Shown: positions 35,064 through 44,215, counted from the stretch's first letter. The stretch: DNA of 64,000 bases from Janthinobacterium lividum (GCF_011601275.1 NZ_JAAOLY010000001.1:1-64000); one strand, 5' to 3'. Notes: generated by a model not told the origin, from the letters alone. Numbers and translations are program-made.

Positions 35064-35774
35064 TTATTTCCCGTGTTTGCTCGGTTGCCAAAGAGTCGCT
35101 TCGCCTTCGACGTGGCCGGCGAAGCGCGTGTCCAGTCCCAGGTAGAACACGTGGGGCTGGGTGCCCTGCTCGGGTTTGAGCACCTTCACCTTGTTCTCGG
35201 TGAGCAGCTGGTGCACCAGGCTTTCCGGGTCATTGAGGTCGCCGAAGATGCGCGCGCCGCCCACGCAGGTTTCCACGCAGGCCGGCAGCAAGCCTTCATC
35301 GACGCGGTGCGCGCAGAACGTGCATTTGTCGGCCTTGCCCGTTTCGTGGTTGATGAAGCGCGCGTCGTACGGACACGCTTGCACGCAGTAGGCGCAGCCC
35401 ACGCAGCGGTCGCCGTCGACGACGACGACGCCATCCTTGCGCTGGAAGGTGGCGCCCACGGGACAGACGGGAATGCAGGGGGGATTGGCGCAGTGGTTGC
35501 ACAGGCGGGGCAGCATGTAGGTGCCGCAGCGGTTCTCTTCCTTCACTTCATAGGTCGAGACGACGGTGCGGAAGCTGTTTTCCGGCACGGCGTTTTCCAT
35601 GATGCAGGAGACCGTGCAAGCCTGGCAGCCGATGCACTTCTGCACGTCGACCACCATCGCCCAGCGCTGGCCGCCTTCGCCCTTCGTGGCCGCCTTGCCG
35701 GGCAGCGGCGCGATGGCCGCCCCGATGGTTACGGCTGGCAAGGCGCGCAAGAAACTGCGGCGCGATTCAATCAT
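35064..35774 (-). CDS. ttrB: TtrB, 4Fe-4S electron-transfer subunit
   Basis: 236 residues. A Tat signal (ESRRSFLRALP) is followed by four cysteine clusters of the ferredoxin type: CIGCQACTVSC, CNHCANPPCIPVC, CVGCAYCVQAC and CTFCAHR...CVETC. It relays electrons from TtrC to TtrA. The ATG at 35774 has AAGGAGA upstream, better than the start nine codons earlier. It is first in its operon. No FNR-type or TtrR operator could be identified in the 130 bases upstream. Confidence 0.9.
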   Translation of the reverse strand: MIESRRSFLRALPAVTIGAAIAPLPGKAATKGEGGQRWAMVVDVQKCIGCQACTVSCIMENAVPENSFRTVVSTYEVKEENRCGTYMLPRLCNHCANPPCIPVCPVGATFQRKDGVVVVDGDRCVGCAYCVQACPYDARFINHETGKADKCTFCAHRVDEGLLPACVETCVGGARIFGDLNDPESLVHQLLTENKVKVLKPEQGTQPHVFYLGLDTRFAGHVEGEATLWQPSKHGK

Positions 35775-35910
35775 GACACTCTCCTTGACTATGGGCGGCA
35801 AGCCCTTGTTGACTTGCTGCCATGATAGAAAAGAAGGCGCTGCGGGGATATTGGGATGATAGTGCGGGGACCTAGATGATCATGCCAATTGACAGGATCG
35901 ACAATGCGGA

Positions 35911-36011
35911 GTAGGTCGGATTAGCGCGGCAAGGCCGCGCGTAATCCGACAACATTGTTGGCAGGGACGGTGGAGCTGTCGGGTTACGCCGTTCCGGCTA
36001 ACCCGACCTAC
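35911..36011. repeat. Complete interspersed palindromic element (copy B)
   Basis: Two hairpins back to back: GTCGGATTAGCGCGGC / GCCGCGCGTAATCCGAC, spacer AACATTGTTGGC..., then GTCGGGTTACGCC / GGCTAACCCGAC. The whole is bounded by GTAGGTCGG on the left and CCGACCTAC on the right, so it is a REPIN-like doublet. The right edge supplies the TAG stop codon of dgt. It lies between ttrB and dgt. Confidence 0.9.
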
Positions 36012-37144
36012 AATTCATCCAAAGAATACAGCCTGCGATGCTCGCGGATCGCGTAGCGGTCCGTCATGCCGGCGATGTAGTCGGCGATCTTGCGCGCCTG
36101 TTGCGTGACGTCGCCATCCTTGAGTTGATAGTCGGGCGGCAGCAGGGCCGGTTCGGCCATGAAGCTGTCGTACAGTTCGCGCACGATGCGGCTGGCCTTG
36201 ACGCGCATGCGGTTGACCTGATAGTGGCGATACAGGTTCGCCCGCAAGAAGCGCTTCAGGTCCGTCGCGTCCTTGCGCATGGCGTCCGAAAAACGGATCA
36301 GCGGGGCACTGGCGCGCACTTCGCTCACATCACGCGGCGCGGCATCGGCAATCAGGCCGGTCGAGGTGACGATCAGATCGTCGGCCAGGGCCGTGATCAG
36401 GCGGCGCAGGGTTTCATAGATGGCGCGCCGGCCCGACAGGCCGGGGAACGCCTGCTGCACGTCGCGCCACAGGCGGCCGAAGAATTCCACCTCTTCCAGC
36501 TGGGAGATTGTGATCAGGCCGGAACGCAGGCCGTCGTCGATATCATGGCTGTTGTAGGCGATTTCATCGGCCAGGTTGGTCAGCTGCGCTTCCAGGGTCG
36601 GTTGCGTGCGGTCGATGAAGCGCTGCGCCACGGGACCGAGCTCGCGCGCATGCGCCAGCGAGCAGTGTTTCAGGATGCCTTCGCGCGTCTCGAACATCAG
36701 GTTCAAGCCATCGAAGGCGCCGTAGTGCTCTTCCAGCGTGTCGACCACGCGCAGGCTTTGCAGATTGTGCTCGAAGCCGCCATGCTCCTGCATGCACTCG
36801 TTGAGCACATCCTGGCCCACGTGGCCGAACGGCGTGTGGCCCAGGTCATGCGCGAGCGCGATGGCTTCCACCAGGTCTTCGTTCAGCCGCAGGTTGCGCG
36901 CGATGGAGCGCCCCACTTGCGCCACTTCCAGGCTGTGCGTCAGGCGCGTGCGGAACAGGTCTCCCTCGTGGTTGAGGAAAACCTGCGTCTTGTATTCGAG
37001 ACGGCGGAAGGCCGAGGAATGGATGATGCGGTCGCGGTCGCGCTGGAACTGGCTGCGCGAGGCGTGCGGCGCCTCGGCAAAGCGACGTCCCTGGCCCTGT
37101 GCCGAATGGGCTGCATAGGGAGAAAGGAAGTCTTCGGGAGTCAT
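36008..37144 (-). CDS. dgt: Deoxyguanosinetriphosphate triphosphohydrolase-like protein
   Basis: 378-residue HD-domain protein. Metal ligands appear as the histidine in [20 protein letters not shown] and the aspartate in [15 protein letters not shown]. It matches the type 2 dGTPase family that removes triphosphate from dNTPs. The ATG at 37144 begins [11 protein letters not shown], two bases after the aroKB stop; the long frame upstream is antisense to aroB. The stop codon TAG comes from the flanking palindromic element. Confidence 0.93.
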   Translation of the reverse strand: MTPEDFLSPYAAHSAQGQGRRFAEAPHASRSQFQRDRDRIIHSSAFRRLEYKTQVFLNHEGDLFRTRLTHSLEVAQVGRSIARNLRLNEDLVEAIALAHDLGHTPFGHVGQDVLNECMQEHGGFEHNLQSLRVVDTLEEHYGAFDGLNLMFETREGILKHCSLAHARELGPVAQRFIDRTQPTLEAQLTNLADEIAYNSHDIDDGLRSGLITISQLEEVEFFGRLWRDVQQAFPGLSGRRAIYETLRRLITALADDLIVTSTGLIADAAPRDVSEVRASAPLIRFSDAMRKDATDLKRFLRANLYRHYQVNRMRVKASRIVRELYDSFMAEPALLPPDYQLKDGDVTQQARKIADYIAGMTDRYAIREHRRLYSLDEL

Positions 37145-37146
37145 GG

Positions 37147-38808
37147 CTATTGCACTCCGGCGGCCAAGGTGGCCAGCACCAGTTCGTGCGGCGCGGACGT
37201 GATGTTCGGGCTGCCCAGCGGTTGCAAGAGGATGAACTTGATGGCGCCGCCCTCGTTCTTCTTGTCCACTTCCATCAGTTCCAGCCAGCGCTCGACACCG
37301 AGGTCCGGCGCCTTGACCGGCAGGCCGGCGGCGGCGACGAGTTTGCGCACGCGCTCGACGGCCGCCTGGTCGATATAGCCCATGCGGCACGACAGGTCGG
37401 CCGCCATCACCATGCCGCAGCCGACGGCTTCGCCGTGCAGCCAGTGGCCATAACCGAGGCCCGCCTCGATGGCGTGGCCGAAGGTGTGGCCGAAGTTCAG
37501 GATGGCGCGCAAGCCGCCTTCGCGCTCGTCCTGGCGCACCACGTCGGCCTTGATTTCGCACGAGCGGGCGATCGCATACGCGAGGGCGCCCTTGTCGCGC
37601 GCCATCAGCTTGGCCATGTTCGCCTCGATCCAGTCGAAAAACGCCGCGTCGATGATGGCGCCATGCTTGATCACTTCGGCCAGGCCCGCCGACAGCTCGC
37701 GCGCCGGCAGGGTTTCCAGGGTCGAGGTGTCGGCGATCACGGCGCGCGGCTGGTAGAAGGCGCCGATCATGTTCTTGCCCAGCGGGTGGTTGATACCCGT
37801 CTTGCCGCCGACGGAGGAATCGACCTGCGCCAGCAAGGTGGTGGGCACCTGCACGAAGCCGATGCCGCGCATGTAGCTGGCCGCCGCATAGCCGGTCAGG
37901 TCGCCGATCACGCCGCCGCCCAGCGCCACCAGGGTGGTCTTGCGGTCGCATTTATTGGCCAGCAGCGCGTCAAAGATCTGCATCAGGCTGGCCCAGTTTT
38001 TATATTCTTCGCCGTCCGGCAGAACGATGCTGATCACTTCGCGGCCATCGCTGGCCAGCGCCGCCTGCAGGCGGCCCAGGTACAGCGGCGCGACGGTGGT
38101 ATTGGTGACGATGGCCACCTTGTGGCCGCTGATATGGCGCAGCAGCGCATCGGCGTCGGCCAGGAGGCCAGGACCGATGGCGATCGGATAACTGCGTTCG
38201 TCGAGGTCTACGCTCAACAACATTTTGGATTGCTCGTTCATCGAAGGCTCTGCATGAATGACGCAGTTGGGCGAGGCCTCGCATTCGAGGCTGGCCAGCT
38301 GCATCAGGATGGTCTGGACCATCGATTGTACGTTAGGACGGCCCGTGTCTATGACAATGTCGGCCACTTCCATGTAATGGGGCTCGCGCTGCGCCGTCAG
38401 CTCTTCGAGCTTCCTGCGCGGGTCGGCCGTCTGCAGCAGGGGACGATTCTTGTCATGGCTGGTGCGCGCGAGGATGTTGCTGACGCTGGCGCGCAGGTAC
38501 ACGACCGTGCCCCGTTCCTTCAGATAGGCGCGGCTGTCGGCATTGAGGATGGCCCCGCCGCCCGTGGCCATGACGATGCCTTCCTGGGCGCTCAGGTCGC
38601 GGATGACCTCGGCCTCGCGCCGGCGAAAGCTGGCCTCGCCCTCGATTTCAAAGATCCACGGGATGGTCGCTCCCGTGCGTGCCTCGATTTCGTGGTCGGA
38701 ATCGACAAAGCGCAAGCCCAGCTTGCGGGCCAGGATGCGCCCGATCGTGGTTTTGCCTGCGCCCATGAGGCCGACAAGGAAAATATTACTGTTGGAAATT
38801 TCGGACAC
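37147..38808 (-). CDS. aroKB: Shikimate kinase / 3-dehydroquinate synthase fusion (AroK-AroB)
   Basis: One uninterrupted frame of 553 residues. Residues 1-175 are shikimate kinase (Walker [33 protein letters not shown]). Residues from about 190 are dehydroquinate synthase ([53 protein letters not shown]). The two enzymes catalyse the fifth and second steps of the shikimate pathway. The start is probably GTG 38808 ([13 protein letters not shown]); an upstream TTG at 38820 is possible. An internal ATG at 38241 could also give free AroB, but no strong ribosome-binding site precedes it. Confidence 0.93.
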   Translation of the reverse strand: MSEISNSNIFLVGLMGAGKTTIGRILARKLGLRFVDSDHEIEARTGATIPWIFEIEGEASFRRREAEVIRDLSAQEGIVMATGGGAILNADSRAYLKERGTVVYLRASVSNILARTSHDKNRPLLQTADPRRKLEELTAQREPHYMEVADIVIDTGRPNVQSMVQTILMQLASLECEASPNCVIHAEPSMNEQSKMLLSVDLDERSYPIAIGPGLLADADALLRHISGHKVAIVTNTTVAPLYLGRLQAALASDGREVISIVLPDGEEYKNWASLMQIFDALLANKCDRKTTLVALGGGVIGDLTGYAAASYMRGIGFVQVPTTLLAQVDSSVGGKTGINHPLGKNMIGAFYQPRAVIADTSTLETLPARELSAGLAEVIKHGAIIDAAFFDWIEANMAKLMARDKGALAYAIARSCEIKADVVRQDEREGGLRAILNFGHTFGHAIEAGLGYGHWLHGEAVGCGMVMAADLSCRMGYIDQAAVERVRKLVAAAGLPVKAPDLGVERWLELMEVDKKNEGGAIKFILLQPLGSPNITSAPHELVLATLAAGVQ

Positions 38809-38836
38809 TTTTAATATCAATCAATCAGAAAATAAC

Positions 38837-38859
38837 GGGGGCCGCCCTCGACGGCCCCC
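38837..38859 (-). terminator. Hairpin after the Ig-like lipoprotein gene
   Basis: 8-bp GC stem GGGGGCCG / CGGCCCCC with a 7-nt loop, followed on the minus strand by GTTATTTTCT. It separates the Ig-like gene from aroKB. Confidence 0.6.
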
Positions 38860-38872
38860 GCCCCCCCGCAGG

Positions 38873-41152
38873 TCAAGGACAGGAGAATGTCAGTCTAAAC
38901 GGGTAACTGGTGGCGTTGCCCAGCGGCGTCGTCACTGTCACATTAAACGTATTGACTACATCGGCGACACAATTGGTCGGCGTCATACTGTTAATTGTAA
39001 CGGTATGCAGGCTGCCCTGGTTACCCTTGATGTTGTTGCCAGTCCTGTCATCGACACCAGCAATATTGTGCGGGTAGATATTTTGCACTGTCGCCGGCAA
39101 CACAGAAACTTGCCCATTGACGGCATTCGTGATTGTCACCGTGCTACCGGATGGCATCGGATTCTGATGCAGGTCGCTGATCAGCAGGCGGAATGTGCGG
39201 GGCAGGCTCGCCGACCGGGAACCCAGGTCATACTCCGCACGATTCAGGGTAGCGACACTGCTATCGTCGTTCGTCAGGATAACCTTGTCAGGATGGCTGT
39301 CGCTTAAAAAGATGGCGATCTTCGCAAATAACGTCTTGCTGCCGTCCGAAGTGCTGGCGCAGACGGTTGCCAGGCCTGGCCACAAGCTGTCGGGCGTGCC
39401 GCCATGGCTGACGTCATTGCAGGGCGTGACCGGCGGACTGGTCGCCTCGCGCGGGTTCTGGCTGCGGAAGTCGACCGAGCAGCCGCCGTTCATGGTGGTG
39501 CAACCGCCCATGCTGGACGAGCCGATGGCGCCCAAATTGCTCTGAAATACTACCGGCGTACCGTCAGGAACGGGGTTGCCCGCTTGATCTGCCAGCAAGA
39601 TAGTGACGGTCGTGGCAGGGGTGCCTACGGGGCTGTCATACGACCAGCCTTCCACGCTGGACTTGACGGAGCTGAGCGAAAACGCCGTTTGCACAGGCAA
39701 ACCCGTCGTTACCAGGATGGAATCGGACAAGGTGGAAATGCCAGAGGCCAGACTGGCCTTGACGCGGAATGTGGTCGGGGTGGTGCCGGAATTGACGGTG
39801 GTGATGACGTCACCGTTGGCATCCGTGGTGTCTTTCAGTTTATTGAGCGTCATGCCAGGGCCGTTCAACAACGAAAACGTCACTTCCTGGCCGACCAGCG
39901 GTTTGTTGAAAGTATCGAATACGCGGAAAGTCAGCGTGGCCATTTCCGTGCGCGCTATGCCGCCCTGCCCTTGAATCACGATCGATTTGCCTACCGGACT
40001 GACGCTGGAAAATTGTACCGATGCCGGCGCGACACGGCCGATCGGCAGCGTCGCGTGGTACATGGAAGCGCTGCCCATCACTGTGGCATTGACCATATCG
40101 TAGTCATTGCAGCCCAGGTCGCGGAAAACAGCCGTAGCCTTGCCGTTGACTACCGGCACGCCGCTGGTCACGCTAGCCTTGCCGGCCTGCACGCAAGTCG
40201 AACTGAAATTGACCGTCTGGCCTGATCCCGTGTACAGGCTGCTGCCAGCCATGACATCAACCGTGACGTTGGTGGTGCCATAGGCCGGGATGCTGGCGGG
40301 CGAAAACTGCATGTTGCTCGCTATCAGATCGGTGGCTCCCAGCACATAATTGATCTGGCTGCTGGCGACGGCGCCATTGGCCGTCGTCGTCGCCTGCAAA
40401 GTGGCTGCGCCGCTGGCGGACAGGCTGAATGGCCGCAGCGTGACGCTGGCCGTGCCTGTCGCATCGGTCAGTGCCGTTCCCACCGATGACGACATGACGG
40501 CCAAGGTGTTGTCAGTGGAGAACGCGACCAGGGCGTTGGTGATTGGCTTGCCGTTTAAATCGGTCACCAGTGCCTTGGCTGTCAGCGGCGTGGCGCTCGA
40601 CAAGGTATTGCTGGCACTATTGCCGTTCAGCAAGGAAAGCGTCATTTTGGCGCCAGATGCCTGGGCCGCTTTAATTGCATAGCTCGCTTCGCCGCTAATC
40701 GTGGCGGTGCCTGCCGCGACAGTCGCCGTCAGCTTGCCCGCACCGGCAACGGTGGCGTTCAAGGCCGAGACGGTGATGCTGGCATAGCCCTTGAGGTCCG
40801 TCAGCGCCGTGCCATTGGTCGATGACAACGTTACCAGTGTGGCGTCGGAGGCGAAAGTGACGACCGCATTGCTGACCGCAGCACCATTTTTATCGAGCAC
40901 CAGCGCCTTGGCCGTCAACGGCGTGGTGCTGCTTAATGTACTGGCAGGCTGGTCGGCCGAGTTCAACAGGCTCACCGTCACCGTCGCGGCCACGCCGCCC
41001 GTCGTCCCACCACCATTGCCGCCATCGATGGTCGGGTCACCGCCACCGCCGCCACACGCGGCCAGTACAGAGCCAATGACCAGCAAAGCCAGCCAATTCG
41101 ATACCCGACTCCAATAAGTGTTGCCCCAAGATACATTCCGCATAGTCGCCAT
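38873..41152 (-). CDS. Lipoprotein with tandem Ig-like (invasin Big_1-type) domains
   Basis: 759 residues. The lipoprotein signal ends LVIGSVLAAC, followed by a glycine-rich linker. Residues 59-158 and 170-270 are two clearly related repeats sharing TLSS(T/A)TPLTAKALV and GTALTD; further, more diverged Ig-like units follow to the C-terminus. Several cysteine pairs in the last third suggest disulfides. It is probably on the cell surface and may act in adhesion. It lies in the pilQ-aroK junction, which in most betaproteobacteria has no gene between, so it looks like a lineage insertion. Cargo or partner is unknown. Confidence 0.8.
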   Translation of the reverse strand: MATMRNVSWGNTYWSRVSNWLALLVIGSVLAACGGGGGDPTIDGGNGGGTTGGVAATVTVSLLNSADQPASTLSSTTPLTAKALVLDKNGAAVSNAVVTFASDATLVTLSSTNGTALTDLKGYASITVSALNATVAGAGKLTATVAAGTATISGEASYAIKAAQASGAKMTLSLLNGNSASNTLSSATPLTAKALVTDLNGKPITNALVAFSTDNTLAVMSSSVGTALTDATGTASVTLRPFSLSASGAATLQATTTANGAVASSQINYVLGATDLIASNMQFSPASIPAYGTTNVTVDVMAGSSLYTGSGQTVNFSSTCVQAGKASVTSGVPVVNGKATAVFRDLGCNDYDMVNATVMGSASMYHATLPIGRVAPASVQFSSVSPVGKSIVIQGQGGIARTEMATLTFRVFDTFNKPLVGQEVTFSLLNGPGMTLNKLKDTTDANGDVITTVNSGTTPTTFRVKASLASGISTLSDSILVTTGLPVQTAFSLSSVKSSVEGWSYDSPVGTPATTVTILLADQAGNPVPDGTPVVFQSNLGAIGSSSMGGCTTMNGGCSVDFRSQNPREATSPPVTPCNDVSHGGTPDSLWPGLATVCASTSDGSKTLFAKIAIFLSDSHPDKVILTNDDSSVATLNRAEYDLGSRSASLPRTFRLLISDLHQNPMPSGSTVTITNAVNGQVSVLPATVQNIYPHNIAGVDDRTGNNIKGNQGSLHTVTINSMTPTNCVADVVNTFNVTVTTPLGNATSYPFRLTFSCP

Positions 41153-41198
41153 CAGTCCGCTTTCGTGTGCATTGTTACTTAAACGTAAAGATGTGACA

Positions 41199-42620
41199 TT
41201 AACGTGTTGCTGGCTGATCTGCCACTATTTTCGGCGTAATAAACACCATTAGTTCCGTTTTTTCTTGACTGCGGCCCGTGCTGCGGAAAAAAACACCGAG
41301 CACGGGGATGTCGCCAAGAATCGGCACCTTGCTGTCCGTGCCCCGTTCGGATTGCTGATAAATGCCGCCCAGCACCACCGTGCCGCCGTCTTCCACCATC
41401 ACTTGCGTGCGCACGTGCTTGGTGTCGATGGCGAAGCCGGAACGCGTTTCCTGGCCCACGCTATCCTTGTTGACGTCCACTTCCAGCACCACGTTGCCAT
41501 CCGGCGTGATCTGCGGCGTCACTTCCAGACGCAGATTCGCCTTGCGGAACGTGATCGACGTGGCGCCGCTGCTGGTGGCCACCTGGTACGGCAGCTCAAT
41601 GCCCTGCTCGATCAGCGCCAGCACCTTGTCGGCCGTCACCACGCGGGGGCTGGAAATGATCTTGCCCCGGCCATCGGCTTCCAGCGCGGACAATTCCAGG
41701 TTCAGGAAGCGGTTGGCGGCCGCCGAAAACAGGCTCAGGGCGAAGCTGGCCGGCTGCAAGCCATTGATGCTGGCGGCCGGCAAGTTGACAAATTGCGTGT
41801 TCGGCACGAAGGCGCCGCTGCCGGCTACCGTTTGCCCCGTGGCCTCGCCTACGCCCTGGTAGCTGCCGCCGATGGCCGCGCGGCGCCCGCTGCCGCCCAG
41901 GGAAAAGCCGGGCAACTGGCCCGCAGCCAGGCGCTGGTCCGTAAAACCCAGGCGCGCGCCCAGGTTGCGGCTGAAACTGTCGTTCGCCTCGACGATGCGC
42001 GCCTCGATCATGACTTGGCGCGTTGGAATATCCGTCCTGGCGATCAGCTGGCGGATCTGGTCCAGGCGCGCCGGCACGTCGGTGATGAACAGCTGATTCG
42101 TGCGCGGCTCGATCAGCACACTGCCACGGCGCGACAGCAGCCGGCTGCGCCCTTCCCCCGCGTCCAGGCCGAACACGGTACGGAACGCTTCGGCCTTCTG
42201 GTAATTGAGCTGGAAGATGGCCGACTGCAAGGGCTCGAGTTCGGCGATCTGCGCGCGCGTTTCAAGCTCCAGTTTTTCGCGCGCGAGGATTTCTTCGCGC
42301 GGCGCGATCCACAGCACGTTGCCATTGCGCCGCATGTCGAGGCCCTTGGCCTGCAGCAGCACGTCGAGCGCCTGGTCCCACGGCAAGTCGCGCAGGCGCA
42401 CGGTCACATTGCCCGCCACGCTGTCGCTGGCGATGATGTTTTGCCCCGACGCATCGGCCAGGATGTGCAAGGCCGCACGCACGCCCACGTTCTGGAAATC
42501 GACGGAGATTTTGTCGCCCGCATACAGGCGCGGCGCCGTCACCTGCACCACGGCTTCCTGGGCAAGACCGCCGGCATGCAGACACAGCATGGCGGCCAGG
42601 AGCATGCAGGGCGGCCTCAT
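41199..42620 (-). CDS. pilQ: PilQ-type secretin, short form
   Basis: 473 residues, against roughly 700 for typical PilQ. A signal peptide starts MRPPCMLLAAMLC. An N0/STN domain follows (VDFQNVGVRAALHILADASG), then N1, and then the secretin domain with VMVEDGGTVVLGGIYQQ and KVPILGDIPVLGVFF. No AMIN peptidoglycan-binding domains are present. The ATG at 42620 overlaps the stop of the PilO-PilP gene (ATGA). It forms the outer-membrane channel for type IV pili. Confidence 0.9.
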   Translation of the reverse strand: MRPPCMLLAAMLCLHAGGLAQEAVVQVTAPRLYAGDKISVDFQNVGVRAALHILADASGQNIIASDSVAGNVTVRLRDLPWDQALDVLLQAKGLDMRRNGNVLWIAPREEILAREKLELETRAQIAELEPLQSAIFQLNYQKAEAFRTVFGLDAGEGRSRLLSRRGSVLIEPRTNQLFITDVPARLDQIRQLIARTDIPTRQVMIEARIVEANDSFSRNLGARLGFTDQRLAAGQLPGFSLGGSGRRAAIGGSYQGVGEATGQTVAGSGAFVPNTQFVNLPAASINGLQPASFALSLFSAAANRFLNLELSALEADGRGKIISSPRVVTADKVLALIEQGIELPYQVATSSGATSITFRKANLRLEVTPQITPDGNVVLEVDVNKDSVGQETRSGFAIDTKHVRTQVMVEDGGTVVLGGIYQQSERGTDSKVPILGDIPVLGVFFRSTGRSQEKTELMVFITPKIVADQPATR

Positions 42621-43651
42621 GGCGCCGCCTCGGGCAGGCTGGCCTTGGCGTCGCCCGCCTTGCTCAACGACAGGCTGCCGCGCCGCTCGCGCCACCCGCC
42701 TCCCCCGTCCTGCAGCAACTCCTTGTACTGCAGCGCCTGTTCATTGATTTGCGTGACCTGGCCGTGGTCCGGCCCCAAGTACTGGCCCACCGTCACCCGG
42801 TACACGCGCTGGCCTGCCAGCAGCAGCGCGCTCAGGCGCCCGTCCTGTTGCACGCTGCCCACCATGCTGATGGCGGGCAAGGCCACGCTTTCCAGCGGTT
42901 CGCGCATTCGCCGCGGGTCGGGCCCCGCCACACCGCCCTGCTGAGCGGACACGGGCGTCGGCGGCAAGGCATTAAATGGATCGGCCAAGGCAGCCGCCTC
43001 GTAGGGATGCGGCGCGACAGCGGCAAGCGGACGCCAAGTTGGTGTTACTGCGGGCGCGCCCGCCTTGGGCGGCAATGCCGCTTGCGCCGCCAGCTCCCCC
43101 GCTTCGGGCAAGCGATACGCCTGCAGCACGGCGTCAAGGGTCAGCAAGCGATCCTTGCCGAGGGTCAAGACCAGCTCGTGCACCGTGACGATGCGCGGCA
43201 GGCGTGCCAGGTCCGCCAGCAACGCGCCCATGGCGTGGTAACCGCCGCGCAACTGTATGGCGATCGGCAAGGCGACATACGGTGCTTGCGGCCGGGCAAC
43301 ACCCGGCTTAAACAGTGAAAATTGCAGCCCACGCGACTGGCCTGCGGCGTTAATGTCCGTCAACAGCGCCGCCATCGCTTGCTGATCGGGCAATTGCTGT
43401 TCCAGCAGGGCCAGCTCGGCGCCGGCCTGACGCTGCTGCGCACGCCACTGCGGCAACTGGCTCGCCCTGGACTGCGCCGACAGATAGTCGGCGCGCAAGC
43501 GAGCCGACTCACTTTGCGCCACCTGCACGGCAGTCATCAGTCCAGCCAGCCATGCAAGGTGCAGCAGCGTGGCCACCAGCGCACCGGCCAAGGCGGCGCA
43601 AGCGAGACGCACCGGTAGCGGCCACAGCGACGCTGTCTTCAAGCTCAGCAT
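42617..43651 (-). CDS. pilO-pilP: PilO-PilP fusion protein
   Basis: 344 residues in one frame. Residues 1-185 resemble PilO: one membrane helix (about 12-38), a coiled coil, then the ferredoxin-like fold with NAAGQSRGLQFSLFKPG. A proline-rich linker (about 195-245) leads to a C-terminal beta-domain like that of PilP (SMVGSVQQDGRLSALLLAG, then RVYRVTVGQYLGPDHGQV). Normally these are two proteins, and PilP is a lipoprotein; here PilP has no lipobox. AGGAGG lies six bases before the ATG at 43651. The product links the inner-membrane platform to the PilQ secretin. Confidence 0.88.
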   Translation of the reverse strand: MLSLKTASLWPLPVRLACAALAGALVATLLHLAWLAGLMTAVQVAQSESARLRADYLSAQSRASQLPQWRAQQRQAGAELALLEQQLPDQQAMAALLTDINAAGQSRGLQFSLFKPGVARPQAPYVALPIAIQLRGGYHAMGALLADLARLPRIVTVHELVLTLGKDRLLTLDAVLQAYRLPEAGELAAQAALPPKAGAPAVTPTWRPLAAVAPHPYEAAALADPFNALPPTPVSAQQGGVAGPDPRRMREPLESVALPAISMVGSVQQDGRLSALLLAGQRVYRVTVGQYLGPDHGQVTQINEQALQYKELLQDGGGGWRERRGSLSLSKAGDAKASLPEAAP

Positions 43652-43666
43652 GATCAACCTCCTGGA

Positions 43667-44215
43667 TTAGGGTGCCAAAGCCAGCCGTATCGTCCATTCC
43701 ACGGCGCCATCGGCCACACCGCGCACTTCCAGCACTTCCGGGCGGGACCAGGGCGCGGCCTGCTCCAGCGCCAACAACAGTGCCGCGACCTTGTCCTGAG
43801 ACACAGCCTGCCCTTGCAGGCGCACCATCGCTGTTTGCTGGTGCACACCGTGCAGGGCCACGCCGGCCGGCATCGCCTGGGCCAGGGCCGCCAGCATGCG
43901 CACCCAGGCATTGCGTTGCTCTTGCAAACTGGCAATGGCTTGCTGACGCCGCAGCAGCGTCCCTGTCTCCCCCTGCACCCGCTTGCCGGCGGCGAGGACG
44001 GCATTGACTTGCTGCATGGCATGACGCCAGTCCTCCTGGCGGCGCAGCTGCGCGTCAAGCCGGTACTGCAGCCAGGCGCCGGCCGCCAGGGCCAGCAGCA
44101 ATCCCAGCAGCGCCCCGCCCGCCAGTTGCCACAACAGCCACTGAACGCGCCTGCGGCGTGCCGCCTGGCGATACGGTAAAAGGTTGATACATGGCACTTC
44201 CGCCACGGCTTTCAT
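43667..44215 (-). CDS. pilN: PilN, type IV pilus inner-membrane assembly protein
   Basis: 182 residues. The N-terminus contains INLLPYR (residues 10-16), the motif by which PilN binds PilM, followed by a membrane helix (about 25-48) and a periplasmic domain with a coiled coil. It overlaps pilM by four bases (ATGA) and ends 15 bases before the PilO-PilP gene. Retention of the PilM-binding motif suggests that the reduced PilM is still used. Confidence 0.9.
   Translation of the reverse strand: MKAVAEVPCINLLPYRQAARRRRVQWLLWQLAGGALLGLLLALAAGAWLQYRLDAQLRRQEDWRHAMQQVNAVLAAGKRVQGETGTLLRRQQAIASLQEQRNAWVRMLAALAQAMPAGVALHGVHQQTAMVRLQGQAVSQDKVAALLLALEQAAPWSRPEVLEVRGVADGAVEWTIRLALAP

Noticed and set aside
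35775-35910. FNR box or -24/-12 sigma-54 promoter upstream of ttrB
   Set aside because: No TTGAT-N4-ATCAA or TGGCAC-N5-TTGC pattern was found on the relevant strand.
37147-37951. Dgt extended N-terminally by about 270 residues
   Set aside because: The extension runs antisense to aroB sequence in another frame; the HD protein begins at the ATG at 37144.
38239-38241. Independent aroB start
   Set aside because: An ATG is present, but there is no stop before it in the same frame and no convincing ribosome-binding site, so a fusion is preferred, though internal initiation cannot be excluded.
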